From an uncultured Phascolarctobacterium sp. (GTDB lineage Bacteria; Bacillota; Negativicutes; Acidaminococcales; Acidaminococcaceae): a stretch of 28,158 nt of DNA. Position 1 is the stretch's first letter; each line of letters starts with the position of its first letter. Under the pieces are notes generated by a model. The model saw only the letters and a list, made by a program, of their open reading frames with translations. It searched no databases and was not told the DNA's origin. The stretch spans positions 1 to 28,158 of the forward strand of contig NZ_CALDXR010000062.1 in the NCBI RefSeq assembly GCF_937920985.1, written 5' to 3'. Both the position numbers and the translations under genes were made by a program. Positions 7,085 through 15,096 of the stretch are shown here, piece by piece.

Positions 7085-7156
7085 GCAAAATATTTGCAAA
7101 TTGTAGGTGTATATTTGCGTTAAGCGCTTGCATAGTGCGAAAAATAATTTTATAAT
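7085..7156 (+). promoter_or_regulatory. Probable suf operon promoter with upstream palindrome
   Basis: TTGCAT (7128-7133), 17-bp spacer, TATAAT (7151-7156), about 77 bases before the sufC ribosome binding site. The -35 is weak (three of six), so activation or control is likely. GCAAA-ATA-TTTGC (7085-7097) is a perfect 5-bp inverted repeat 30 bases upstream of the -35 and a candidate operator. No SufR- or IscR-type regulator gene is adjacent. Confidence 0.5.
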
Positions 7157-7239
7157 AGGGTATGGAATTCATACTAGAAATGTGGGAATTAAAATTTTGA
7201 GAAGCAGTTCTTCCGGATTGCTTCGATTGGAGGATAAAT

Positions 7240-7992
7240 ATGGCAGAGAATTTATTAGAGGTAAGGAATCTCGTAGTCAATGTAGAGGACAAAGAGATTC
7301 TGCACAATATTAATCTTGATATTAAGCCCGGTGAAACTCATGTACTTATGGGACCTAACGGTGCAGGCAAATCCACCTTGGGTTATGCGCTGATGGGTAA
7401 TCCAAAATATACCGTAAAGGGCGGCAGTATTAATTTTGCCGGCGAAGACATTACCAAACTTGCCGTAGACAAACGTGCTAAGGCAGGTCTGTTTCTTTCC
7501 TTCCAGAATCCGTTGGAGGTTCCCGGCATCAGCCTGAGCAGCTTTTTGAAAACTGCTTTGGAGCAGCAGCGCGGTGTACGCATCAAGGCTTGGGATTTCC
7601 GTAAGGAGCTGCGTCAGGCTATGGCTTTGCTGCAGATGGACAGCAAATACGCCGAGCGTGACTTGAACACCGGCTTCAGCGGCGGCGAAAAGAAGAAGGC
7701 AGAAATTCTGCAGCTTTTGATGCTGAATCCTAAGCTGGCAATTCTGGACGAAACAGACAGCGGTCTGGACGTTGACGCAGTGAAGATTGTTTCTCAGGGC
7801 ATTAAAACCTTTCAGGAGCATCGTCAGGGAGCATTGCTGATTATCACTCATAATACTAAAATCCTGGATGCACTGCATGTTGACCACACTCATATTCTGG
7901 CTCAGGGACAAATTATCAAAAACGCCGGTCCGGAGCTGGTTGATGAAGTCAGCAAAAATGGCTTTGAAAAGTTTTTGCAGAATAAGGAATAA
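7240..7992 (+). CDS. sufC: Fe-S cluster assembly ATPase SufC
   Basis: The soluble ABC ATPase of the SufBCD scaffold; ATP hydrolysis remodels SufB-SufD for iron entry and cluster assembly. It has Walker A GPNGAGKST (38-46), signature FSGGEKKK (146-153) and Walker B LAILDETDSGLD with D170-E171. The ETDSGLD form is characteristic of SufC rather than transport ATPases. The 250-residue length is normal. It is the first gene of sufCBDSU; a GGAGG ribosome binding site lies about 9 bases upstream, and sufB follows after 14 bases. Confidence 0.95.
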   Translation: MAENLLEVRNLVVNVEDKEILHNINLDIKPGETHVLMGPNGAGKSTLGYALMGNPKYTVKGGSINFAGEDITKLAVDKRAKAGLFLSFQNPLEVPGISLSSFLKTALEQQRGVRIKAWDFRKELRQAMALLQMDSKYAERDLNTGFSGGEKKKAEILQLLMLNPKLAILDETDSGLDVDAVKIVSQGIKTFQEHRQGALLIITHNTKILDALHVDHTHILAQGQIIKNAGPELVDEVSKNGFEKFLQNKE

Positions 7993-8006
7993 CTGGTGGG
8001 GAAAAT

Positions 8007-9413
8007 ATGGAAGAAAAAACCTATGTTGATGATATAGACAGAAGTCTTTACGACTTCCGTAACGAGGATAAGGACGCTTACCGCATTCAGGAAGGCCTGA
8101 CACGTGAGATTGTTGAAAAAATTTCCCGTGAAAAGCATGATCCGGAATGGATGTTGGAATTCCGTCTGAAATCCCTGGATATTTATAATAAGCTGCAGGT
8201 GCCGAACTGGGGACCTTCGATTGATGGTCTGAATATGGATAACATCGTTACCTATGTACGTCCGAATACGAACATGCAGGGTAAATGGGAGGATGTTCCC
8301 GAAGATATTAAGGATACCTTTGATCGTCTGGGTATTCCCCAGGCAGAACAGAGCAGTCTGGCCGGTGTAGGCGCACAATATGATTCCGAGGTTGTCTATC
8401 ATAATGTGCGTAAAGAGGTAGAAGAGCAGGGCGTTATTTATACTGATATGGAAAGCGCCTTGAATGGACCTTATGCGGAGATGGTGCATGAGCATTTTAT
8501 GAAGCTGGTGCCGCCTACTGACCATAAATTTGCTGCACTGCATGGCGCAGTGTGGTCCGGTGGTTCCTTTGTTTATGTACCGAAGGGAGTCAGTGTGGCT
8601 ATTCCGCTGCAATCCTACTTCCGCTTAAATGCGAAGGGCGCAGGCCAGTTTGAGCATACGCTGATTATTGTTGACGAGGGCGCAGACCTGCACTTTATCG
8701 AAGGCTGCAGTGCGCCGAAATATAATGTTGCCAACCTGCATGCAGGCTGCGTAGAGCTGTTTATCGGCAAAAATGCTAAGCTGCGTTATTCTACGATTGA
8801 AAACTGGTCGAAGAATATGTATAACCTTAATACCAAGCGTGCCTTGGTTGAAGAGGGCGGTACTATTGAATGGGTTTCCGGCTCTTTCGGTTCTCACGTT
8901 TCCTATCTCTATCCGATGAGTATTTTGAACGGAACCGGCGCGCATAGCGAATTTACCGGCGTAACCTTTGCCGGTCACAGCCAGAATCTGGATACAGGCT
9001 GCAAGGTTGTACACAATGCACCGAAAACTACTAGCATTGTCAACACGCGCTCTATTTCCAAGAGCGGCGGTATCAGCACCTTCCGCAGCAGCGTAGTTGT
9101 TACCAATAAGGCTAAGCAGGCCAAATCTTCTGTTTCCTGCCAAAGCCTGATGCTGGATAATATTTCCCGTTCTGATACCATTCCTGCTATTGATGTGCGT
9201 ACTGCTGACGCAGATATCGGACATGAGGCAAAAATCGGCCGTATCAGTGACGATGCGGTGTTCTACCTGATGAGCCGCGGTATCAGCGAGGAAGAAGCAA
9301 GAGCGATGATTGTCAGCGGCTTTGCGGATAATGTTTCCAAGGAGCTGCCGCTGGAGTACGCTGTTGAGATGAACAACCTTATCCGCCTGGAAATGCAAGG
9401 CAGTATAGGTTAA
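8007..9413 (+). CDS. sufB: Fe-S cluster scaffold protein SufB
   Basis: Main scaffold subunit of the SufBCD complex, on which nascent iron-sulfur clusters form. The 468-residue protein has typical SufB features: the LHGAVWSGGSFVYVPKGV segment, a long right-handed beta-helix region rich in G, T and S, and the C-terminal block around VSCQSLMLDNISRSDTIPA, DADIGHEAKIG and LMSRGISEEEARAM, where the conserved cysteine binds the cluster or sulfur. It is followed after 11 bases by sufD, with GGAGGAG as the sufD ribosome binding site. Confidence 0.95.
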   Translation: MEEKTYVDDIDRSLYDFRNEDKDAYRIQEGLTREIVEKISREKHDPEWMLEFRLKSLDIYNKLQVPNWGPSIDGLNMDNIVTYVRPNTNMQGKWEDVPEDIKDTFDRLGIPQAEQSSLAGVGAQYDSEVVYHNVRKEVEEQGVIYTDMESALNGPYAEMVHEHFMKLVPPTDHKFAALHGAVWSGGSFVYVPKGVSVAIPLQSYFRLNAKGAGQFEHTLIIVDEGADLHFIEGCSAPKYNVANLHAGCVELFIGKNAKLRYSTIENWSKNMYNLNTKRALVEEGGTIEWVSGSFGSHVSYLYPMSILNGTGAHSEFTGVTFAGHSQNLDTGCKVVHNAPKTTSIVNTRSISKSGGISTFRSSVVVTNKAKQAKSSVSCQSLMLDNISRSDTIPAIDVRTADADIGHEAKIGRISDDAVFYLMSRGISEEEARAMIVSGFADNVSKELPLEYAVEMNNLIRLEMQGSIG

Positions 9414-9424
9414 GGAGGAGCAGC

Positions 9425-10528
9425 ATGATAGAAGAATTAGTGATTAATCAGTTGCCTGCTCCGACCTGGAACAGGTTAAAAATGAATGAAACAAAGCTGG
9501 CCGGCTTGGAGCTGCCGCAGGATATCTGTGAACCGCGTGTAGCTTTGGAGGGCAGCGTTTGCCTGAATAAAAGCAAGGGCAGCAATTGCTGCGGCTGCAG
9601 CGAAAAGGCACAGTGCGCAGTACATGGCACTGATTTTGCCAAAATAGCAGGCGGCGTCGGTGAAGCAATTAGCAGTCTGGGCGAAGGCCAAAAGCTGCGT
9701 CTTGTTGCTGACGCAGGCAAGAGTGTAGCTGCTGTTACTCTGCGTTATGCCGATAATACAAGCTGCTATAATCAGATTGAAATCGAAGCTAAGCCCGGCA
9801 GTGATGTTACTGTGCTGATGACCTATATTTCCACAGCCCAGGCTAAAGGTCAGGCTAGTGTACAAACTAAGATAGATGTAGCTGCCGGCGCTAAGGTTAA
9901 GCTGGTGCAGGTGCAGCTTTTAGGCAGAGACTTCCTGCATATCAACGACGTTGGCAGTGAGCTTGGCAACAATGCTGCCTTTGAGCTTTTGCAAATCCAG
10001 TTGGGTGCAGATAAAATCTACAACGGCGTACGTACTGAGCTTCTCGGTGACGGCAGTGATTTCAACGCTGCGATTGGCTACTACGGCCGCCATGGACAGA
10101 CTGTGGACATGAACTTTATCGCCAACCATTACGGTAAAAAGACTACCTGTGAAATGACTGCGGACGGCGTACTGCAGGGTGGTGCCAAGAAAATTTACCG
10201 TGGCACTATTGATTTCAAAAACGGCAGCGCCGGTGCTGTTGGTGACGAAAAGGAAACAGTGTTGCTGTTGAGCGACGATGTGGTTAACCAGACGATTCCG
10301 CTGATTCTGTGCAGCGAGGAGGACGTACAGGGCAACCATGGTGCCAGCATCGGCAAGCTTGATGACGAATTATTATTCTACCTGTGCAGCCGCGGCTTCA
10401 GCGAGCAGGAGGCTGTTGATATGATGGCCAAGGCGAAGATTGATGCCCTGTGCCGCAAGATTGACGACGAGGATACTGTGCAATTAGTACAGCGCTATCT
10501 GGAAGGAGTGATGGCAGATGGTGAATGA
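9425..10528 (+). CDS. sufD: Fe-S cluster assembly protein SufD with an N-terminal cysteine cluster
   Basis: Partner of SufB in the SufBCD scaffold. The C-terminal half is a clear SufB/SufD fold: ADGVLQGGAKKIYRGTIDF, VQGNHGASIGKLDDELLFYLCSRGFSEQEA, with the conserved histidine of the NHGAS motif. The N-terminal 70 residues are unusual, with six cysteines at about 35, 46, 55, 56, 58 and 64 including CCGC. I know of no such cluster in the model SufD proteins, and it could bind a metal or a cluster. At 367 residues it is shorter than enterobacterial SufD. It overlaps sufS by 11 bases, so the two genes are probably translationally coupled. Confidence 0.9.
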   Translation: MIEELVINQLPAPTWNRLKMNETKLAGLELPQDICEPRVALEGSVCLNKSKGSNCCGCSEKAQCAVHGTDFAKIAGGVGEAISSLGEGQKLRLVADAGKSVAAVTLRYADNTSCYNQIEIEAKPGSDVTVLMTYISTAQAKGQASVQTKIDVAAGAKVKLVQVQLLGRDFLHINDVGSELGNNAAFELLQIQLGADKIYNGVRTELLGDGSDFNAAIGYYGRHGQTVDMNFIANHYGKKTTCEMTADGVLQGGAKKIYRGTIDFKNGSAGAVGDEKETVLLLSDDVVNQTIPLILCSEEDVQGNHGASIGKLDDELLFYLCSRGFSEQEAVDMMAKAKIDALCRKIDDEDTVQLVQRYLEGVMADGE

Positions 10529-11753
10529 TAAGGATTTACTGTCCTTTGATTATAAAAAGGATTTCCCTTTGCTGGCAGCTAACGATGTTGCTTATTTGGA
10601 CAACTCTGCTACCACACAAAAGCCTGCCTGCGTTATTGAGGCAGAGCGTGATTTTTATCTCAAGCACAATGCTAATCCGCTGCGTGGCTTGTATGACCTG
10701 GCAATGCAGGCAACCGATATTTATGAAGATGCCCGTGTTGCTGTGCAGAAGTTCATCAATGCCAAAAGCGAGCAGGAAATTATTTTTACCCGCAATACTA
10801 CAGAAAGCCTGAACCTGGTGGCTTACAGCTATGGCCTGGCTAACCTTAAGCCCGGCGATGAAATCGTTACCACGATTATGGAGCATCACAGCAACATGCT
10901 GCCCTGGCGCATGGTTGCGCAGCAGACCGGTGCTGTAGTAAAGTACATTGAATGTGCTGTTGACGGCAGCATCAGCGATGAGGCTATCGATGCTGCTGTA
11001 ACCGAAAAAACTAAAATCGTAGCGATGGCAGAGGTTTCTAACGTTTTGGGACGCTTGAACCCGATTGCTAAGGCTATTGCCGCTGCACATAAGGTTGGCG
11101 CTGTTGCTGTTATTGACGCAGCGCAGAGCGCACCGCATATGGCGATTGATGTGCAGAAAATGGATGCTGATTTTCTTGCCTTCAGCGGTCACAAGATGCT
11201 CGGACCTATGGGCATAGGTGTGTTGTACGGCAAGAAGGAGCTGCTGGAGGCTATGCCTCCGTTCCTGAGCGGCGGCGAGATGATCAGCTTTGTAAGTCGT
11301 GACGGTCAGGAATATGCACCGCTGCCGCACAAGTTTGAAGCAGGCACGGTAAATGCTGCCGGTGCTGCCGGACTGCATGCTGCTATCGAATATATCAACA
11401 GCATTGGCTTTGAGGTAATCGAGGCGCGCGAAGCAGCGCTGACGAAATTAGCTTTTGATGCCATGCAGAAAATTCCCGGTGTGCATATTATCGGCGGTAA
11501 AACTGCAGAGGAGCACAAGGGTATTCTTACCTTTACGGTAGAAGGCGTGCATCCGCATGATATTGCTGCAATCCTTGATGCTGACGGCGTAAATATACGT
11601 GCCGGCAATCATTGCGCTCAGCCGTTGCTGGACCACCTTTGCACAGGTGCAACTGCCCGTGCAAGTCTGGCCTTCTACAATTCGGCAGCAGATGTAGAGC
11701 GCTTCATCAACAGCTTATCTACAATAAGGGAGAGAATGGGCTATGGCAGATAA
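10518..11753 (+). CDS. sufS: Cysteine desulfurase SufS
   Basis: PLP-dependent enzyme that takes sulfur from cysteine as a persulfide and hands it to SufU. The PLP lysine is K226 in FSGHKMLGPMGIGVLYG, preceded by H225, and the persulfide-forming cysteine is C366 in RAGNHCAQPLL. The short active-site loop before RASLAFYNS fits type II (group II) desulfurases that need a transfer partner. The 411-residue length is standard. The ATG at 10518 lies inside the end of sufD with GGAAGGAG about 9 bases upstream. The last 11 bases overlap sufU, as expected for obligate partners. Confidence 0.95.
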   Translation: MVNDKDLLSFDYKKDFPLLAANDVAYLDNSATTQKPACVIEAERDFYLKHNANPLRGLYDLAMQATDIYEDARVAVQKFINAKSEQEIIFTRNTTESLNLVAYSYGLANLKPGDEIVTTIMEHHSNMLPWRMVAQQTGAVVKYIECAVDGSISDEAIDAAVTEKTKIVAMAEVSNVLGRLNPIAKAIAAAHKVGAVAVIDAAQSAPHMAIDVQKMDADFLAFSGHKMLGPMGIGVLYGKKELLEAMPPFLSGGEMISFVSRDGQEYAPLPHKFEAGTVNAAGAAGLHAAIEYINSIGFEVIEAREAALTKLAFDAMQKIPGVHIIGGKTAEEHKGILTFTVEGVHPHDIAAILDADGVNIRAGNHCAQPLLDHLCTGATARASLAFYNSAADVERFINSLSTIRERMGYGR

Positions 11754-12174
11754 TAGAGCCTTTTATAATGAAATTTTGATCGACCACAATATGCATCCTG
11801 GTCATAAGCATGATTTGCCTGACGCAGATGTAGAGATGCGCGGCTATAATCCCAGCTGCGGTGATGATATCACCATGAAGCTGAAGCTTGCTGACGGTGT
11901 GGTTGTCGACGGTGCCTTTCAGGGCAGTGGCTGTGCAATCAGCCAGGCAAGTGCTGACATGATGCTGGATCTTGTTATCGGCAAGAGTGAAAAAGAGGCT
12001 TTGCGCCTTGCTGATATTTTCCTGCGCATGATTAAAGGGACCGCCAGCGAGGAAGAGATTGACGAGCTGGAAGAAGCAGGTGTGCTGCAGGATGTATCCC
12101 ACATGCCGGCGCGCGTTAAATGCGCCGTGCTTGGCTGGCATACACTGGAGCAGATGCTGGATAAAAAGGCATAA
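11743..12174 (+). CDS. sufU: Zinc-dependent sulfurtransferase SufU
   Basis: Accepts persulfide sulfur from SufS and delivers it to SufBCD in Firmicute-type SUF systems. The zinc ligands are all present: C39 and D41 in NPSCGDD, C64 in GSGCAIS and C127 in RVKCAVL. SufU differs from the scaffold IscU by an insertion before the last cysteine; the stretch LRMIKGTASEEEIDELEEAG matches that position. The 143-residue length fits. It is the last gene of the operon; a terminator follows at 12186-12217. No sufA-type carrier or sufE is present. Confidence 0.94.
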   Translation: MADNRAFYNEILIDHNMHPGHKHDLPDADVEMRGYNPSCGDDITMKLKLADGVVVDGAFQGSGCAISQASADMMLDLVIGKSEKEALRLADIFLRMIKGTASEEEIDELEEAGVLQDVSHMPARVKCAVLGWHTLEQMLDKKA

Positions 12175-12185
12175 GTTAATTAACG

Positions 12186-12217
12186 GGCAGCTTTCGCACA
12201 GGCGGAGGCTGCCTTTT
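12186..12217 (+). terminator. Terminator of the suf operon
   Basis: GGCAGC (12186-12191) pairs with GCTGCC (12208-12213), and the interior TTCGC/GCGGA also pairs, giving a long hairpin followed by TTTT. Confidence 0.8.
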
Positions 12218-12253
12218 AATATATGCAGGTACAAAATAAAGTTATCGGCGTTC

Positions 12254-12282
12254 TTGCCAAAAGCCTGCTTTTGCTGTTAAAT
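12254..12282 (+). promoter_or_regulatory. Probable promoter of the HD-domain gene
   Basis: TTGCCA (12254-12259), 17-bp spacer, TTAAAT (12277-12282). It lies inside the longest open frame for the next gene, which supports the later start codon at 12316. Confidence 0.5.
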
Positions 12283-12315
12283 AAGAGTAGACGTGTTTAT
12301 GAGGGAGATGAAGCA

Positions 12316-13515
12316 ATGCTGACCAAAAGCTTTATTGAATTTTTATATGATGCAGCGCATATCCAGCGTTGGAATGAGCATATCCGCCCCAGCGGCTTTA
12401 CAGAGCTTGATAAGCAGGCTCATAAGATGATGATTATGTATGTGCTGGCCCGCCATGAGGAGGATGACCATGGTGCGCAGCTCAACTGGCGTCTGCTGAT
12501 TGAAGGCGGTATTTTTGAGTTTTTGCAGCGTAACGTGCTGACTGATATCAAGCCGCAGATTTTTCATGAAATGATGCGTGTCTATGGCAAGGAGCTTAAC
12601 GCTTGGGTTTATCAGGAGCTGCGTAGAAGAATTCCTGATATTCAGGAGGACTTTATGGAGAAAATGCAGTGCTATTTCGAGGATCCGCAATACTGTGCTT
12701 TGGAAAAAAAGATTTTGCGCGCAGCACATTATCTGGCAACGAAGTGGGAATTTGAGCTGATATATCACTTTAATGAGGGTATTTACGGCAGTGAGGATAC
12801 CAAGGCTGTTATAGAAAACGAGCTGGAGGATCATTACGACTTGGCGGCAGTAAAGAAGCTGGCGCTTAAGGGCAAGAGCAGCAAGTTTATCGATCTTGTC
12901 GGCCAGCTGCGCTTCCAAAAGCGTTGGGCGCAGTCGCCGCGTGTTCCTGAAACCTCTGTTATGGGGCATGTACTGCTGGTAGCGATTATGGGCTATTTTT
13001 GCGCAGTTAAGCTGGGAGCCTGTGATGAGCGTATCGTGGGCGATTTCCTCTGCGGCCTTTTCCACGATTTGCCGGAGGTGCTGACACGCGATATTATTTC
13101 ACCGGTCAAACGCAGTGTACCGGGCCTTGATGAGCTGATTAAGCGCATGGAAAAGCGTATGGTAGCTGAAAAGATCCTGCCGCTCTTGCCTTATACCTGG
13201 CATGAGGATATTCTGTATTATACGCAGGATGAATTTTCCAACCGTGTCAGAATTGACGGCAAGGTAGTACATACGAGTATTGAAGAGATTAGCAGCAAGT
13301 ACAACAAGCCGGGCTTCCATGCGATTGACGGCAGTGTCCTTAAGGGCTGCGATAATCTTTCGGCCTTTGTGGAGGTGTGGTTGTCACGTCGCTATGGTAT
13401 AACCTCCAAGCATATGGAGGAGGGCGAGCGGGCGATTCGCGAGCAGTACAAGCATAAAATTATTGGTGGAATTGATTTTGGCAGAGTATATGATGAGTTC
13501 CCTATAATAGACTAA
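12316..13515 (+). CDS. HD-domain protein (YfbR-like nucleotidohydrolase fold), two-part
   Basis: A 399-residue protein whose C-terminal half carries a complete HD metal-phosphohydrolase site: R203-W204, H218 in SVMGHVLLVA, H250-D251 in LFHDLPEVLTRD and D346 in GCDNLSAFVE. This spacing recalls YfbR-type 5'-nucleotidases. The N-terminal half begins with IQRWNEHIRP, which resembles the RW segment of an HD domain without the HD pair, and is mostly helical; its role is unknown. The frame is open from 12223, but GAGGGAG about 9 bases before the ATG at 12316, and a promoter inside the longer version, favour the later start. The gene is a single unit with its own terminator. Substrate not assignable. 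Confidence 0.82.
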   Translation: MLTKSFIEFLYDAAHIQRWNEHIRPSGFTELDKQAHKMMIMYVLARHEEDDHGAQLNWRLLIEGGIFEFLQRNVLTDIKPQIFHEMMRVYGKELNAWVYQELRRRIPDIQEDFMEKMQCYFEDPQYCALEKKILRAAHYLATKWEFELIYHFNEGIYGSEDTKAVIENELEDHYDLAAVKKLALKGKSSKFIDLVGQLRFQKRWAQSPRVPETSVMGHVLLVAIMGYFCAVKLGACDERIVGDFLCGLFHDLPEVLTRDIISPVKRSVPGLDELIKRMEKRMVAEKILPLLPYTWHEDILYYTQDEFSNRVRIDGKVVHTSIEEISSKYNKPGFHAIDGSVLKGCDNLSAFVEVWLSRRYGITSKHMEEGERAIREQYKHKIIGGIDFGRVYDEFPIID

Positions 13516-13518
13516 AGT

Positions 13519-13547
13519 AAAACGCCGGCGGCTTCGCTGGCGTTTTT
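13519..13547 (+). terminator. Terminator after the HD-domain gene
   Basis: AAAACGCCGGCG pairs with CGCTGGCGTTTT around a GCTT loop: 12 bp with one G-U, followed by T-run. Confidence 0.92.
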
Positions 13548-13614
13548 ACTGTAAACAAAATGGTTTTGTAAGTAAAAAAGCTCTTGAATATAAGAAAGGT
13601 TACAAAAAATTCTG

Positions 13615-13643
13615 TAGACACTGAATAATGTACACGTTATAAT
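13615..13643 (+). promoter_or_regulatory. Promoter of glutamate dehydrogenase
   Basis: TAGACA (13615-13620), 17-bp spacer, perfect TATAAT (13638-13643). Predicted start about 13650, giving a short leader of about 45 bases before the ATG at 13695. Confidence 0.75.
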
Positions 13644-13694
13644 AAGAGTACGGATATGGGGTTATATCCTTTTGGAAAGCAAGGAGGCTTGATT

Positions 13695-14930
13695 ATGAAT
13701 ATTTTTGAAATGGCCCAAATTCCACTGAATAAAGCGATTGAGACAATGGAGCTTGATGCAGGCGCAGCAGCTATTATTGCGGTTCCCGAACGTACTTTGG
13801 AGGTTTCTATTCCCGTAAAAATGGATGACGGTACTACAAAGGTATTTACCGGCTATCGCAGCCAGCACAGCACAATCCTTGGCCCCGCAAAGGGCGGTGT
13901 ACGCTATCATCAGAATGTAAGCATGGATGAGGTAAAGACGCTTGCCTTTTGGATGACCTGTAAATGTGCCGTAGCTGGTTTGCCCTATGGTGGCGGTAAG
14001 GGCGGTATTATCGTAGATCCGGCAAAGCTTTCAAAAGCTGAGCTTGAGCGTCTGACACGCGGTTATATAGATAAAATTGCACCGATTATCGGTGAAAAAC
14101 GTGATATCCCGGCACCTGATATGAATACTAATGCTCAGATTATGGGATGGATGATGGATGAATACAGCAAGCTGAACGGTCAATATGAGCCTGGCTTTAT
14201 TACAGGCAAGGCAATCAGCGTAGGCGGCTCCTTAGGACGCACTGCTGCTACCGGACGCGGCGTTGTTGTTGCGGCACTGGAAGCACTGAAGCTGCAGGGA
14301 ATTCAGCCGCATGAGGCAACTGCTGCTGTGCAGGGCTTCGGCAATGTAGGCAGCTGGACTGCCAAGCTGTTCTGTGATGCCGGCGTTAAGGTTATTGCCT
14401 TGAGTGATGTTTACGGCGCTATCTTCAAAGAAGATGGTTTTGATTGCTATGATGTAGATGCATATGTCAAGAAAACAGGCAGCGTAATAGGCTATCCGGG
14501 CAGTAAAGCAATTAGCAATGCTGAGCTGTTGGCGATGGAGGTTACAGTGCTGGCGCCTTGCGCTATTGAGCTGCAGCTGACTATGGAGAATGCGGCGGCT
14601 GTACAGGCAAGCATTATCTGCGAGGGTGCAAACGGACCGACTACGCCGGAGGCTGACGATATTCTGGAGGCTAAGGGCGTGATGGTTATTCCTGATATTT
14701 TGGCCAACGGCGGCGGTGTAACCGTAAGCTATTTTGAATGGGTACAGAATCTGTACCGTTACTTCTGGCCGGAAGAAGAGGTTATTGAAAAGCAGAACGC
14801 ATTGATGCGCAAGGCCTTTAAGGCTGTTTATGAAAAAGCTAAGCAGTATAATGTAACGCTGCGTGTTGCCGCTTACATTGTTGCTCTTGCCAGCTTGGAA
14901 GAAGCAATGAAAATCAGAGGCATGGTATAA
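13695..14930 (+). CDS. gdhA: Glutamate dehydrogenase (NAD(P)-dependent)
   Basis: Interconverts glutamate and 2-oxoglutarate plus ammonia; in amino-acid-fermenting Negativicutes it can feed glutamate degradation. The family block GPAKGGVRYHQNVS and the catalytic lysine K102 in YGGGKGGI are present, with catalytic aspartate D142 in IPAPDMNTN. The Rossmann motif is GFGNVGSW. The 411-residue length fits the small hexameric RocG/GudB type. The frame is open from an ATG at 13656, but AAGGAGG at 13681-13687 sits 7 bases before the ATG at 13695 and the family begins near MNIFEMAQ, so I chose the later start. Coenzyme preference (NAD or NADP) cannot be decided by eye. Confidence 0.94.
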   Translation: MNIFEMAQIPLNKAIETMELDAGAAAIIAVPERTLEVSIPVKMDDGTTKVFTGYRSQHSTILGPAKGGVRYHQNVSMDEVKTLAFWMTCKCAVAGLPYGGGKGGIIVDPAKLSKAELERLTRGYIDKIAPIIGEKRDIPAPDMNTNAQIMGWMMDEYSKLNGQYEPGFITGKAISVGGSLGRTAATGRGVVVAALEALKLQGIQPHEATAAVQGFGNVGSWTAKLFCDAGVKVIALSDVYGAIFKEDGFDCYDVDAYVKKTGSVIGYPGSKAISNAELLAMEVTVLAPCAIELQLTMENAAAVQASIICEGANGPTTPEADDILEAKGVMVIPDILANGGGVTVSYFEWVQNLYRYFWPEEEVIEKQNALMRKAFKAVYEKAKQYNVTLRVAAYIVALASLEEAMKIRGMV

Positions 14931-14964
14931 CTGCTGAATTTCGTTTAATAAGATAAAATGATAT

Positions 14965-15002
14965 AAACTCCTGCCCGGGTATTGTGCCTTGGCAGGAGTT
15001 TT
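14965..15002 (+). terminator. Terminator after glutamate dehydrogenase
   Basis: AAACTCCTGCC (14965-14975) pairs with GGCAGGAGTTT (14991-15001) over 11 bp; TTTT ends the element. Confidence 0.85.
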
Positions 15003-15043
15003 AGCATTGTGGCTGTATTGTCGGCTAACTGTAAAGTTAGCAT

Positions 15044-15076
15044 AAAAAAACTGCACCACCGAAAAGTGATGCAGTT
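15044..15076 (-). terminator. Terminator of the lemA-TPM operon
   Basis: On the minus strand AACTGCATCAC pairs with GTGGTGCAGTT, including one T-G pair, and is followed by seven T (15050-15044). The plus-strand version would have a C-A mismatch, which fits a minus-strand terminator. Confidence 0.85.
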
Positions 15077-15096
15077 GATTTGGTTTTATATTGCTT

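Larger units (their letters stand above)
6735..7239. other. Gene-free region between the tRNA operon and suf
   Basis: About 500 bases with no convincing gene; the short frames on both strands have biased, low-quality sequence and no ribosome binding site. It holds a long imperfect hairpin (6804-6844), a tandem AT-rich motif ATAAATTTTCC near 6996 and 7015, the palindrome GCAAA-ATA-TTTGC (7085-7097) and a probable suf promoter (7128-7156). Confidence 0.6.

Noticed and set aside
12223..12315. Extended start of the HD-domain protein
   Set aside because: No ribosome binding site at 12223, a good one before 12316, and a plausible promoter lies inside the extension.
15024..15041. GCTAACT-GTAA-AGTTAGC hairpin as a terminator
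   Set aside because: A perfect 7-bp stem with a GNRA-like loop, but no T-run follows on either strand; the real terminators flank it at 14965-15002 and 15044-15076.
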